Notes under the pieces: generated by a model
The model's database searches: none
Told to the model about the DNA's origin: nothing
The model's input: the letters and a program-made list of their open reading frames with translations, nothing else
Position numbers and translations under genes: made by a program
Part shown: one piece after another, positions 54,338 to 63,902 of the stretch
Layout: each line of letters begins with the position of its first letter
Numbering within the stretch: the first letter of the stretch is position 1
Assembly: GCF_006438845.1 (NCBI RefSeq)
Contig: NZ_RCZJ01000003.1
Location: forward strand, 588,353-652,352
Direction of reading: 5' to 3'
Length of the DNA stretch: 64,000 bases
Source: Variovorax ginsengisoli
Lineage (GTDB): Bacteria; Pseudomonadota; Gammaproteobacteria; Burkholderiales; Burkholderiaceae_C

Positions 54338-55865
54338 GGGCCATCTCCTTCGGCACCGATGCGCCCTGCCCGTCCCACAGGCCGCTCATCCATTCGCCGA
54401 TCTGCGGCACGGTCGCCGCAGCCCGGTCGACCGAGGGCGACAACCGGCCCTTCGCGATCACGTACAGCCGGTCGCTGATCTCGAACAGCTCGTCCAGCTC
54501 CTCGCTCACTACCAGCACCGCGCAGCCGGCATCGCGCAAGGCGAGGATCTCGTTGCGGATGAGCGCGGCGGCTCCCACGTCGACGCCCCAGGTCGGCTGC
54601 GAGACGATGAAGAGCTTGGGGTTGGCGTCGATCTCGCGGCCAACGATGAACTTCTGCAGGTTGCCGCCCGACAGCGAACGCGCTGCCGAGTGCGGCCCCC
54701 CAGCCTTGACGTTGAAGCGGCGGATGATCTCGCCGGCGTGCTGAGCCAGCTGCCCGGTGCGGATCCATCCGCCCGCCCCGACCGCGTTGCTGCGCGTCAG
54801 CAGCATGTTGTGCGCCAGCCCCAGCGTCGGCACCGCACCGCGGCCCAGCCGTTCTTCCGGCACGAAATGCACGCCCAGCGCGCGGCGCTTGCGCGGACGA
54901 AAGTGCGCGGCCGCCCGGCCGAAGACCTCGATCATCGCGGGCTCCGCGCGGGTGTCTTCGCCCGACAGCGCATAGAGCAGTTCCCTCTGGCCGTTGCCCG
55001 ACACGCCGGCGATGCCGACGACCTCGCCGGCGCGCACGTCGAGCGACACCGCGTCGAGGTCGACACCGAACTGGTCTTCGCGCGCCAGCGTCAGCGCTTT
55101 GACGCGCAGCGCCACCACGCCCGCCTTCAGTTCGCGATGCTGCAGCGGCGGCGGCTCGGCGCCGATCATCAAGCGCGAGAGCGACTCGTTGGTTTCGTTC
55201 TGCGGATTGCACACGCCCGTGACCTTGCCGCCGCGCAGCACCGTGCAGGCCGTGCACAGCTCGCGGATCTCGTGCAGCTTGTGGCTGATGTAGAGAATGC
55301 TGCAGCCCTCGGACGCCAGCTTCTTGAGCACCACGAAGAGCTTGACGACGGCCTGCGGCGTGAGCACCGAGGTCGGCTCGTCGAGGATCAACAGTTGGGG
55401 ATCGGTCAGCAGCGCGCGGATGATCTCCACGCGCTGCATCTCGCCCACCGACAGTGTGTGCACAGGGCGCGAGGGATCGATGTCGAGCCCGTACTCGCTT
55501 GCCTTGGCGGTGATGCGGCGCGCGACCTCCGCCAGCTTGAGTGACTTGTCGAGCCCGAGCCAGACGTTCTCGGCCACGGTCAGCGTGTCGAACAGGCTGA
55601 AGTGCTGGAACACCATGCTGATGCCCAGCGCGCGTGCCTCCTGCGGGTTGCGCACGTTCACCGCCTGCCCGTTGAAGATCACGCTGCCCTCGTCGGGCTT
55701 GACCGAGCCGTAGATGATCTTCATCAGCGTGGATTTGCCGGCACCGTTCTCACCAAGAACGGCATGCGTTTCGCCCGGCTGGACGATCAGCGACACGTCG
55801 CTGTTCGCGACCACCGCCGGGTAGCGCTTGGTGATGTGCGCAAGTTGAAGTCTGGGGCTTGTCAT
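54330..55865 (-). CDS. ABC importer double ATPase (nucleoside/purine type)
   Basis: 511 residues with two ABC cassettes, as in sugar and BMP-type importers. First cassette: Walker A GENGAGKSTLMK, signature LSVGEMQRVEI, Walker B LLILDEPTSVLT. Second cassette: degenerate Walker A GVSGNGQREL and signature RSLSGGNLQKFIVGREI. The second site is expected to be weakly active or regulatory. The start at 55865 (MTSPRLQLAHITKRYP) gives the usual N terminus. It lies directly after the LysR gene (ten-base gap), so the importer may be cotranscribed with the regulator. Confidence 0.94.
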   Translation of the reverse strand: MTSPRLQLAHITKRYPAVVANSDVSLIVQPGETHAVLGENGAGKSTLMKIIYGSVKPDEGSVIFNGQAVNVRNPQEARALGISMVFQHFSLFDTLTVAENVWLGLDKSLKLAEVARRITAKASEYGLDIDPSRPVHTLSVGEMQRVEIIRALLTDPQLLILDEPTSVLTPQAVVKLFVVLKKLASEGCSILYISHKLHEIRELCTACTVLRGGKVTGVCNPQNETNESLSRLMIGAEPPPLQHRELKAGVVALRVKALTLAREDQFGVDLDAVSLDVRAGEVVGIAGVSGNGQRELLYALSGEDTRAEPAMIEVFGRAAAHFRPRKRRALGVHFVPEERLGRGAVPTLGLAHNMLLTRSNAVGAGGWIRTGQLAQHAGEIIRRFNVKAGGPHSAARSLSGGNLQKFIVGREIDANPKLFIVSQPTWGVDVGAAALIRNEILALRDAGCAVLVVSEELDELFEISDRLYVIAKGRLSPSVDRAAATVPQIGEWMSGLWDGQGASVPKEMAHA

Positions 55866-55875
55866 GGGTTCGATG

Positions 55876-56832
55876 TCAATGGATGTCCTTGGCGGCACCG
55901 GCCGGGGAGCGCAGCGATGCGGCCACCGACTTGATGCGGTCGCGCAGCCAGCGCGCGGAACTCGACGCATGGGTGCGCTCGTGCCACAGCTGGTAGTACA
56001 TGAGACGCGGAAATTCGACGGGGCACGGCAGTATCTTCAATGGCAGCCGCTCTGCGAAACGCTCGCAGTACTGACGGCCAGTGGTCAGCACCAGCAAGCT
56101 CGATGCCACCATGTCCGGAATCAGGCCGAAATGCGCGCAACGCACGGTGATGTTGCGCTGCAGGCCCTGGGCATCGAGCATCTGGTCGATGATGCCGCGC
56201 GCGCCCGGGTGCAAGGGCGTCGGCGCAATGTGCTCGGCGGCGAGCCAGGTGTCGGCGTCCCAGCCGCGACGCACCGCCGGGTGGTCGTCGTTCACCAGCG
56301 ACACGATCTCGTCGCCGAAGAGCCGCGCCATGTGCAGGTCCTCCGGCGGCTTGAGCCAGTTGCCGATCACCAGGTCGATGTGGCCGAGCGACAGGTGCGC
56401 GTGGTAATTGGAGTCGGGCGACAGCGGATGCACCTCGATCCGGCACAGCGGCGCCTGGGCTTTTACCTGCGTCACGAACATCGGCAGGAAAAGCGGGTCA
56501 AGGTAGTCGCTGGCGGCGATGCGGAAGGTGTTGGTGGCGGTCTGCGGATCGAAGCCCCGCGCGTCGCTGAACAACACCTCGGCCGAGCGCAGGATGCTCG
56601 CACTGGGCTCGATCATGCGCAGCGCCGCGTCGGTCGGCACCATGCCCGACCCTGAGCGCACCAGCAGCGGGTCGCCAGACAGTTCGCGCAACCGTTTCAA
56701 CGCCGACGACACCGCCGGCTGGTACATGCCCAGGCGGATGGCGGCACGCGAGACGCTGCGTTCGGTCAGCACGGTATGAAGAACCCGGATGAGGTGCAGG
56801 TCGATCTTGTCGAAGAGGGTCTGATCTCTCAT
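55876..56832 (-). CDS. LysR-family regulator between xdhB and the purine importer
   Basis: 318 residues from the ATG at 56832 (MRDQTLFDKIDLHLIRVL). Helix-turn-helix ~residues 10-65 with ERSVSRAAIRLGMYQPAVSSALKRLRE (core AIRLGMYQPAVSSALK), then the effector domain. Position between xanthine dehydrogenase and the importer, on the same strand, suggests purine control of one or both (inference). A near-perfect inverted repeat lies seven bases upstream of the start codon, giving a good site for autoregulation. Confidence 0.92.
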   Translation of the reverse strand: MRDQTLFDKIDLHLIRVLHTVLTERSVSRAAIRLGMYQPAVSSALKRLRELSGDPLLVRSGSGMVPTDAALRMIEPSASILRSAEVLFSDARGFDPQTATNTFRIAASDYLDPLFLPMFVTQVKAQAPLCRIEVHPLSPDSNYHAHLSLGHIDLVIGNWLKPPEDLHMARLFGDEIVSLVNDDHPAVRRGWDADTWLAAEHIAPTPLHPGARGIIDQMLDAQGLQRNITVRCAHFGLIPDMVASSLLVLTTGRQYCERFAERLPLKILPCPVEFPRLMYYQLWHERTHASSSARWLRDRIKSVAASLRSPAGAAKDIH

Positions 56833-56838
56833 AGCGGC

Positions 56839-56861
56839 CCGCACATTTTTACAATATGCGG
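56839..56861. promoter_or_regulatory. Inverted repeat upstream of the purine-cluster LysR gene
   Basis: Nine-base arms ccgcacatt and aatatgcgg (one mismatch) with a five-base spacer, in AT-rich DNA between xdhB and the LysR start. This fits an operator. Confidence 0.6.
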
Positions 56862-56877
56862 AGCGTTATACCGCCGC

Positions 56878-59319
56878 TCAGCCACCGGCTTGAACAGCGG
56901 TGATCGCGTTCAGGATGGCCTCGCTGGTCGCCGGTGCACGCAGCGGCGGGTCGACCTTGTGACCACCGGCCGCCGACACCGCGTCGCGGATCGCGAAGAA
57001 TACCGAGAACGGCAACAGCAGCGGCGGTTCGCCCACGGCCTTGCTGCGGTGGATGGAGTCCTCGAAGTTCGGTCCTTCGAACAGCTTCACGTTGAACACC
57101 GGCGGGCAGTCGTTGGCCGTCGGGATCTTGTAGGTGCTCGGTGCGTGCGTGGTCAGCTTGCCGCTCTGCGGGTGCCACACCAGTTCTTCCGTGGTGAGCC
57201 AGCCCATGCCCTGGATGAAGGCGCCTTCGACCTGGCCGATGTCGATCGCCGGGTTGAGCGACTTGCCAGCGTCGTGCAGGATGTCGGCGCGCAGCAGCTT
57301 CCACTCGCCGGTGAGCGTGTCTACCGCCACCTCGCTCACCGCGGCGCCGTAGGCGAAATAGAAGAAAGGCCGGCCCTTCAGCGTGTCGCGGTTCCAGCTG
57401 AGGCCCGGCGTCGAATAGAAGCCGTCGGACCACAGCTGCACGCGATCGAGGTAGGCCTCGCCGACCACCGTCGCGAAGCTCAGCGTGCGGCCGGCCACAT
57501 CGACCTTGTCGTTGGCGAAGCGCACGTCGGCCGCGTCGCCGCCATGGCGCGCCGCGGCGCAGGCGGCCAGACGCTCGCGGATCTGCCGCGCGGCGTCTTG
57601 TGCAGCCTTGCCGTTCAGGTCGGCGCCGGTCGACGCGGCCGTCGCCGAGGTGTTGGCGACCTTGGTCGTATCGGTGGCCGTGGCGCGCACGCACTCGAAG
57701 CTCACGCCCAGCTCATGCGCCACCACCTGGGCGACCTTCGTGTTCAGGCCCTGCCCCATCTCGGTGCCGCCGTGGTTCACCAGCACCGAGCCGTCGTTGT
57801 AGACATGCACCAGCGCGCCCGCCTGATTGAAGTGCGGCACGTTGAAGGAGATGCCGAACTTGAGCGGCGCCAGTGCGATGCCGCGCTTGAGCACCGGGCT
57901 CTTCGCGTTGTAGGCCGCAATGGCGTCGCGGCGTGCCTTGTAGTCGCTGCTGACCTCGATCTGGTCGACCAGCTCGTGGACGATGTTGTCGGTCACGACC
58001 TGCGCGTAGGGCGTGACGTTGCGCTCGTCCTTGCCATAGAAGTTGATGCGTCGCACTTCGAGCGGATCGCGCCCCAGCCGGCGTGCCACCGTGTCGAGGA
58101 TGTTCTCCACCGCGATCGCACCCTGCGGTCCGCCGAAGCCGCGGAAGGCGGTGTTGCTCTGCGTGTTGGTCTTGCCCGAATAGCCATGGATCGAGACCTC
58201 GGGCAGCCAGTAGGCGTTGTCGAAATGGCACAGCGCGCGGGTCATCACCGGCCCCGACAGGTCGGCCGAATGGCCGGCGCGCGAGACCATCGTGATCTCC
58301 GCGCCGAGCAGCCGGCCTTCGTCGTCGTAGCCGACCTCGTACTCGTACCAGAAGCAGTGGCGCCGGCCGGTGACCATGAAGTCGTCGTCGCGGTCCAGCC
58401 GCAGCTTCACCGGGCGCTTGAGCTTGGCGGCTGCCACCGCCGCCACGCAAGCGAACAGGCCCGACTGCGACTCCTTGCCGCCGAAGCCACCGCCCATGCG
58501 CCGGCACTCGACGTGCACCTCGTTGGCGTTGAGATGCAGCGCGTGCGCCACCAGGTGCTGCATCTCGGTCGGGTGCTGGGTCGAGCAGTGCACGTGCATG
58601 CCGCCGCCCTCCTTCGGGATGGCGTAGCTGATCTGCCCTTCCAGGTAGAACTGCTCCTGGCCGCCGACCTCGAGCGTGTCCTTCAGCCGATGCGGCGCGG
58701 CGGCAATGGCCGTGCGCACCGCCGCCTGCTCGTCGCCGCCCGGCGTGCTCTCGCTGCGCAGCAGGTGCATCGGCGGCACCACGTACTGGCCCTTGGCATG
58801 GGCGTCCTGCGGGGTCAGCACCGGCGGAGCGGCGTCGATCGTCAGCACCTCCTTGGCGCGGGCGGCAACGCGGCGGGCCACCTCGCGCGTCTGCGCGATC
58901 ACCGCGAACACCGGCTGGCCGAGGTAGCGGATCTCGCCGCTGCAAAGAATCGGGTCGTCGTGGACGATCGAGCCGCAGTCGTTGCTGCCCGGAATGTCCT
59001 CGGCCGACAGCACCGCCACCACGCCGGGCAGGGCACGCAGCACGTCGAGGTCCATGCCCTGCAGCCGGCCGTTGGCCACCGGCGACAGGCCCAGCGCGCA
59101 ATGCAGCGTGCCGCGCAGCTCGGGGATGTCGTCGATGTAGGTGGCTTCGCCGGCCACGTGCAGCGCCGCCGACTCGTGCGGCCGGCTGATACCGACGCGC
59201 GCGCCGCCGTCGTGCGCCTTGGCCTCGGCGCCGCGGTCGATGCGCGCGGCGATGTTGGCCTGGTAGTCGGCGAAGCGTTCGGTCGGTTGGAGAAGCTGGA
59301 TGTCGATGGGTTTGTTCAT
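56878..59319 (-). CDS. xdhB: Xanthine dehydrogenase, molybdenum subunit XdhB
   Basis: 813 residues starting MNKPIDIQLL. Molybdenum-site motifs: GGGFGGKES, NTAFRGFGGPQG, and GEPPLLLPFSVFFAIRDA, whose Glu corresponds to the catalytic Glu (B730 in Rhodobacter capsulatus). The Glu of FYLEGQ and Arg of AFRGFGG correspond to the purine-binding residues B232 and B310, so xanthine or hypoxanthine is the expected substrate rather than aldehydes. It forms an (alpha-beta)2 enzyme with XdhA. One base separates its ATG from the xdhA stop, and an AAGGAG lies within the end of xdhA. No xdhC follows; the next gene is a LysR. Confidence 0.95.
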   Translation of the reverse strand: MNKPIDIQLLQPTERFADYQANIAARIDRGAEAKAHDGGARVGISRPHESAALHVAGEATYIDDIPELRGTLHCALGLSPVANGRLQGMDLDVLRALPGVVAVLSAEDIPGSNDCGSIVHDDPILCSGEIRYLGQPVFAVIAQTREVARRVAARAKEVLTIDAAPPVLTPQDAHAKGQYVVPPMHLLRSESTPGGDEQAAVRTAIAAAPHRLKDTLEVGGQEQFYLEGQISYAIPKEGGGMHVHCSTQHPTEMQHLVAHALHLNANEVHVECRRMGGGFGGKESQSGLFACVAAVAAAKLKRPVKLRLDRDDDFMVTGRRHCFWYEYEVGYDDEGRLLGAEITMVSRAGHSADLSGPVMTRALCHFDNAYWLPEVSIHGYSGKTNTQSNTAFRGFGGPQGAIAVENILDTVARRLGRDPLEVRRINFYGKDERNVTPYAQVVTDNIVHELVDQIEVSSDYKARRDAIAAYNAKSPVLKRGIALAPLKFGISFNVPHFNQAGALVHVYNDGSVLVNHGGTEMGQGLNTKVAQVVAHELGVSFECVRATATDTTKVANTSATAASTGADLNGKAAQDAARQIRERLAACAAARHGGDAADVRFANDKVDVAGRTLSFATVVGEAYLDRVQLWSDGFYSTPGLSWNRDTLKGRPFFYFAYGAAVSEVAVDTLTGEWKLLRADILHDAGKSLNPAIDIGQVEGAFIQGMGWLTTEELVWHPQSGKLTTHAPSTYKIPTANDCPPVFNVKLFEGPNFEDSIHRSKAVGEPPLLLPFSVFFAIRDAVSAAGGHKVDPPLRAPATSEAILNAITAVQAGG

Positions 59320-59320
59320 C

Positions 59321-60934
59321 TCACGCTCCTTGTGCAGCTTGTGCCGCGGCCGGCAGTACGTCGTGCGGCATGCCGCTCCACACGCTGGTGGCGTCCGCCG
59401 GCAGCGCATCGGCCGTGCGGGTTTCGAGCCACAGGCGCTGGATCAGGTTCTGCGCCACCTGCAACCGGTAGGCGGCCGAGGCACGCATGTCCGACAGCGG
59501 CTGGAAGTCGTCGGCCAGCGCCTGCTTCGCCGCATTGACGGATGTCTGCGTCCAGGGTTGGCCGACCAGCGCGGCCTCGGCCTTGGCGGCGCGCTTGACG
59601 ATACCGGCCATGCCGCCGAAGGCCAGCCGCACCTCCTTCACCGTGTCGCCATCGAGCGTCAGGGCGAAGCCGGCGCACAGCGCCGAGATGTCGCAGTCGA
59701 AGCGCTTGCTGATCTTGTACGCCCGCACCTGGCGCTGCAGCGCGGCCAGCGGCACTTCCAGCCCCTGCACGAACTCGCCCGGCGCCAGTTCGTTCTTCAT
59801 GTAGTCGACGTAGAAGTCGGTCAGCGGCATCCGCCGCACCTGCGCCCCGCGCCGCAGCACGATCTGCGCGTCGAGCGCCATCAACACCGGCGGCGCATCG
59901 CCGATGGGCGAGCCATTGGCCACGTTGCCGCCCATGGTGCCGGCATGGCGGATCGGCGGCGACGCGAAGCGCAGCCACACGTCGGTGAGCGCTGGCGCAC
60001 GCTGCGCCAGGGCGCGCCAGGCGTCCTCGAGCGAGGCGCCGGCGCCGATGTGCAGCGAGTCGCCGCGCGCTTCGACGGTCTTCAGTTCGGCCACGTCGCC
60101 GAGGTAGATCAGGTCGCCGACGTCGCGGAACTGCTTGTTGACCCACAGGCCGATGTCGGTCGATCCGGCCAGCAGGCGGGCCTGCGGCTTCTGCTCGCGC
60201 AGCACTGCCAGGTCGTCGAGCGTTTTCGGCGCATGGAAGTGGTCGGTGCGGCCGTCGCGCGCCGCCGCGTAGTCGAAGCTGCCCTCGCGCTGCAGCTGCG
60301 TCAGCGCCTGCACCACCGGCTGCGTGTCCAGTTGCATCGGCGGCAGGTCGAACATGCGTTGGCCCGCATCGAGGATCGGCCGGTAGCCGGTGCAGCGGCA
60401 CAGGTTGCCCGACAGGTCGTCGGCCAGTTGCTGGCGCGTCGGCACGCTGCCCGCGGCGCGATGGTGCTCGTAGGTCGACCACAGCGACATCACGAACCCG
60501 GGGGTGCAGAAGCCGCACTGCGAACCGTGGCAGTCGACCATCGCCTGCTGGACCGGGTGCAGGCACTGCACCGGGCGCTTGTCGTGGCGGCGCGCGTCGT
60601 GCGTCTTGCCGCCGTCGTTGAGCAGGCCGCTCTTGAGATCTTCCACCGTGAAGAGCGCCTTTCCGTGCAGCGTCGGCAGGAACTGGATGCAGGCATTGAC
60701 CGTCTGCAGCTTCAGGCCCCCCACCGCGCCCGGCGTGCCGTCGGCCGCCAGCTCGCCGACCACCACCGTGCACGCACCGCAATCGCCCTCGTTGCAGCCT
60801 TCCTTGGTGCCAGTGCAGTGGGCGTCCTCGCGCAGCCAGTCGAGCACGGAGCGCGTGGGATGCACGCCAGCCACCTCGACCGTGCGGCCCTGGTGGAAGA
60901 AGCGGATGGGAGAAATGGTCGGGGGCAGGCTCAT
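59321..60934 (-). CDS. xdhA: Xanthine dehydrogenase, iron-sulfur/FAD subunit XdhA
   Basis: 537 residues from the ATG at 60934 (MSLPPTISPIRFF); an in-frame GTG at 60982 would add 16 residues of uncertain merit. N-terminal [2Fe-2S] motif CNEGDCGACTVVV, second cluster GSQCGFCTPGFVMS with NLCRCTGYRPI, then FAD domain LLAGSTDIGLWVN and GGNVANGSPIGD. It passes electrons from the molybdenum subunit to NAD via FAD. The proportion (537 residues) is longer than R. capsulatus XdhA (~460), mainly in the FAD/C-terminal region. First gene of the operon, divergent from an AraC gene. Confidence 0.94.
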   Translation of the reverse strand: MSLPPTISPIRFFHQGRTVEVAGVHPTRSVLDWLREDAHCTGTKEGCNEGDCGACTVVVGELAADGTPGAVGGLKLQTVNACIQFLPTLHGKALFTVEDLKSGLLNDGGKTHDARRHDKRPVQCLHPVQQAMVDCHGSQCGFCTPGFVMSLWSTYEHHRAAGSVPTRQQLADDLSGNLCRCTGYRPILDAGQRMFDLPPMQLDTQPVVQALTQLQREGSFDYAAARDGRTDHFHAPKTLDDLAVLREQKPQARLLAGSTDIGLWVNKQFRDVGDLIYLGDVAELKTVEARGDSLHIGAGASLEDAWRALAQRAPALTDVWLRFASPPIRHAGTMGGNVANGSPIGDAPPVLMALDAQIVLRRGAQVRRMPLTDFYVDYMKNELAPGEFVQGLEVPLAALQRQVRAYKISKRFDCDISALCAGFALTLDGDTVKEVRLAFGGMAGIVKRAAKAEAALVGQPWTQTSVNAAKQALADDFQPLSDMRASAAYRLQVAQNLIQRLWLETRTADALPADATSVWSGMPHDVLPAAAQAAQGA

Positions 60935-61014
60935 ATTCGCTGGGGCTGGCTCGTTCTTTGTTGGGGCGAGATCCGCCGACACTGGAACTTAAGGGCTGGG
61001 CGGACCGCACTCAT

Positions 61015-61053
61015 ACCCCTGCGTCGATAGTGCCTATATGCGTCGGCAGGGGT
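61015..61053. promoter_or_regulatory. Inverted repeat in the xdhA/AraC divergent region
   Basis: Perfect eight-base arms acccctgc and gcaggggt separated by 23 bases that hold the direct repeat gcgtcg twice. It is the most obvious symmetric element in the 221-base divergent gap. Confidence 0.45.
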
Positions 61054-61155
61054 CCGCGTCCAGGGCCGGCCGAGACGTTGCAATTGTCGCGCCATGCGGG
61101 CGCCTCGCGCGGTGTGGGCGTCCTCCTAGAATGGCTTTCTCGCTCCCTGGCCGCC

Positions 61156-62052
61156 GTGACCGCTCCCGACTTCCCGATCTTCGACAGCTCCGACTTCAGC
61201 GGTGAGGAAGGGGCGTTCTATTTCGATCTGGTGCGGCTGGAAGACCGGCCCGACATCCCACGCGGCTTTCCTCACCGCCACAACTATTACCACCTGCTGT
61301 GGATGAGCGAAGCGGCCGGCACCCACCTCTTGGATTTCGAGAGCTTCGAGGCGCGCGCCAATGCCGTGTTTTTCGTCTCTCCCGGCCAGTTGCACGCGTG
61401 GGCCTCCACCGTTCAGCCCAAGGGCTTCGTCATCAACTTCAGCACCGAATTCTTCGTGCAGATGTTCCCGCGCTCCGACGAGATCGCGCAGTACCCGTTC
61501 TTCCACATCGCCTCCGATGCGCCGGTGCTCTACCTGAGCCAGGCGCAGCACGACGAGCTGCTGCCGCTGCTGCTCGAGATGGAGAAGGAAATGCTCGGAC
61601 GCGCCGAGGCGCGGCTGGACATCGTGCGCTCGTACCTGCTGGTGCTGCTCACGCGGCTGCGCCGCCTTTACCCGGAGCGCACGAGCGAAGACGCCTCACC
61701 GCAAAGCTACTCGCTGACCAAGCGCTTCAAGCTGCTGATCGACCAGCACTACCTGGATTTCGGGCCGCTGCGCGACTACGCCGAGCGCCTTCACGTCACC
61801 GAGAGGCAACTCAACGACGCGGTCAAGCGCACCGTCGGCAAGACCGCCGGGCAGCTGGTGCAGGAGCGGCTGGTGCTGGAGGCCAAGCGGCTGCTGAGCA
61901 ACACCGACATGGGCGTGGCTGAGATCGCGTTCCATCTTCACTTCGAAGACCACGCCTACTTCAGCCGCTTCTTCAAGAAGCACACCCAGCTGCCGCCCGG
62001 CGAATTCAAGAAACGCTTCGGCTCCGTGCGTGTGACAGCGCCGCGACCCTAG
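61156..62052 (+). CDS. AraC-family regulator with cupin sensor domain
   Basis: 298 residues if started at the GTG at 61156; the frame continues upstream to 60958 without a better start and no ribosome site decides it. N-terminal cupin-like domain: GFPHRHNYYHLLWMSEAAG (His residues) and NAVFFVSPGQLHAW. C-terminal AraC DNA-binding region ~200-290: YAERLHVTERQLNDAVKRTVG and MGVAEIAFHLHFEDHAYFSRFFKKH. It may regulate the thiamine-diphosphate enzyme gene downstream, xdhAB on the other strand, or both. Confidence 0.85.
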   Translation: MTAPDFPIFDSSDFSGEEGAFYFDLVRLEDRPDIPRGFPHRHNYYHLLWMSEAAGTHLLDFESFEARANAVFFVSPGQLHAWASTVQPKGFVINFSTEFFVQMFPRSDEIAQYPFFHIASDAPVLYLSQAQHDELLPLLLEMEKEMLGRAEARLDIVRSYLLVLLTRLRRLYPERTSEDASPQSYSLTKRFKLLIDQHYLDFGPLRDYAERLHVTERQLNDAVKRTVGKTAGQLVQERLVLEAKRLLSNTDMGVAEIAFHLHFEDHAYFSRFFKKHTQLPPGEFKKRFGSVRVTAPRP

Positions 62053-62184
62053 CGTAAGCCCCTAGTCCGGCCCGCGAAAAAGTACAAAGAGCACACCCAA
62101 TCGTCCTAACGCTCCAGGCACCCATTTGCCTAGAGTCGATGCCATCTCAACTCCACCGCCGCAATGGCGGCCTGATGGCTGGCG

Positions 62185-63870
62185 ATGAACGATTCCCCCA
62201 AACTCCGCACTGGCGGTCAGCTGATCGTCGATGCCTTGATGGCGCAAGGCACCGACACCGTGTTCTGCGTGCCGGGCGAGAGCTATCTCGACGTGCTGAA
62301 CGCGCTCTATGCCCAGCAGGAGGCGATGCGCGTGGTGGTCTGCCGCCACGAGGGAGGCGCCGCTTTCATGGCCGAAGCGCACGGCAAGCTCACCGGCCGC
62401 CCCGGCATCTGCATGGTGACGCGCGGCCCCGGCGCCACCAACGCCAGCATCGGCGTGCACACGGCCTTCCAGGATTCGACGCCGATGATCTTGCTGATCG
62501 GCCAGGTCGGGCGCGACATGATCGAGCGCGAGGCCTTCCAGGAGATCGATTACCGCCGCATGTTCGGCACCTTCGCCAAGTGGGTCGCGCAGATCGACGA
62601 CGTGGCGCGCGTGCCCGAGTTCATGGCGCGCGCCTATGCGGTCGCGATGTCCGGCCGCCCCGGGCCGGTGGTGCTGGCGCTGCCCGAAGACATGCTGACC
62701 GACTCCGCATTTCCCACCGCGATGCCCCGTGTGGCGGTGCCGCAATCCCATCCCGCGCCCGACGCGATGCGACAACTGCATGAGGAACTGGCCCGCGCGA
62801 AACGCCCACTGCTCCTGCTAGGCGGCCCGGGCTGGAACCCCGAAGGACGCGCCGCCATCGAGCGCTTCGCCGTGCAGAACGGCCTGCCCGTGGCCTGCGC
62901 CTTCCGGCGGCAGGACTTGTTCGACAACCGCCATCCGCAGTACGTCGGTGAGGTCGGCATCGGCGTCAACCCTGAATTGGCGAAAGCCGTGCGCGAGGCA
63001 GACCTGCTGATCGCGGCAGGCACGCGCCTGGGCGAGATCGTGACCAGCGGCTACACGCTGCTCGAAGTGCCCGTGCCGCGGCAGCGCCTGGTGCATGTGC
63101 TGCCCTGTGCTGAAGAGCTGGGTCGCGTGTACCAGCCGGCGCTGAAGGTGCTCAGCCACCCCGATCCGTTCGCCGCCGCCGCCGCCGCGTTGCCGCCCGT
63201 CGACGGCACTCGCTGGCGTGGATGGCTCGACCAGCTGCGCGGCAACTACGAGCGCTACGTGTCGCCATCTAAGCGCGAAGCCGCGCTCGACCCGGCGCGC
63301 GTGATCGAGGTGCTGCGCGATACGCTCGAGCCCGACGCCATCCTGACCAACGGGGCTGGAAACTACAGCGCCTGGGCGCACCGCTACTACCCATTCTCGC
63401 ACCCGCACTCGCAACTGGCGCCGACCAGCGGCGCGATGGGCTACGGCGTGCCGGCGGCCATCTCGGCCAAGCTCACGCACCCGAACCGACAAGTGATCTG
63501 CCTGGCGGGCGATGGCTGTTTCCTGATGACCTCGCAGGAACTGGCCACGGTCAGACGCCATGGTCTGGCCATCGTCTTCATCGTCTTCAACAACGGCATG
63601 TACGGCACGATCCGCATGCACCAGGAAGTCAACTATCCGGGCCGCCCGATCGGCACCGACCTGTGCAACCCCGACTTCGTGCAGTACGCGCAGTCCTTCG
63701 GCTTGCAGGCCGAGCACGTGGCGCGCAGCGAAGACTTTGCACCTGCGCTTCAGCGCGCATTGGGTGCCGGGAGCGCGGCGCTGATCGAACTGACCGTCGA
63801 GACCGAGATATTGACGCCACGCGCCACGCTCAGTGAACTGCGCGACAAGGCCCTGCGCGCCGCGGCCTGA
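62185..63870 (+). CDS. Thiamine-diphosphate-dependent enzyme, acetolactate-synthase superfamily
   Basis: 561 residues. N-terminal Pyr domain has VCRHEGGAAFMAEAHGKLTGRPG with the cofactor-activating Glu; the middle domain follows; the C-terminal PP domain has GDGCFLMTSQELATVRRHGL then FIVFNNGMYG, the GDG...NN cofactor motif. It may be an acetolactate-synthase-like carboligase or a decarboxylase of a 2-oxo acid. The absence of an adjacent small regulatory subunit (ilvH) and the presence of a Bug receptor gene 32 bases downstream favour a catabolic role (inference). Substrate not assignable. Confidence 0.9.
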   Translation: MNDSPKLRTGGQLIVDALMAQGTDTVFCVPGESYLDVLNALYAQQEAMRVVVCRHEGGAAFMAEAHGKLTGRPGICMVTRGPGATNASIGVHTAFQDSTPMILLIGQVGRDMIEREAFQEIDYRRMFGTFAKWVAQIDDVARVPEFMARAYAVAMSGRPGPVVLALPEDMLTDSAFPTAMPRVAVPQSHPAPDAMRQLHEELARAKRPLLLLGGPGWNPEGRAAIERFAVQNGLPVACAFRRQDLFDNRHPQYVGEVGIGVNPELAKAVREADLLIAAGTRLGEIVTSGYTLLEVPVPRQRLVHVLPCAEELGRVYQPALKVLSHPDPFAAAAAALPPVDGTRWRGWLDQLRGNYERYVSPSKREAALDPARVIEVLRDTLEPDAILTNGAGNYSAWAHRYYPFSHPHSQLAPTSGAMGYGVPAAISAKLTHPNRQVICLAGDGCFLMTSQELATVRRHGLAIVFIVFNNGMYGTIRMHQEVNYPGRPIGTDLCNPDFVQYAQSFGLQAEHVARSEDFAPALQRALGAGSAALIELTVETEILTPRATLSELRDKALRAAA

Positions 63871-63902
63871 CCGATTCTTTCGAAAAACACAGGAGACAAG
63901 AC

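Noticed and set aside
56776..59538. A 920-codon open frame on the plus strand
   Set aside because: Exact antisense of xdhB, which has full motif support; the translation has no recognisable domain.
59300..61030. A 576-codon open frame on the plus strand
   Set aside because: Antisense of xdhA; composition is that of a shadow frame.
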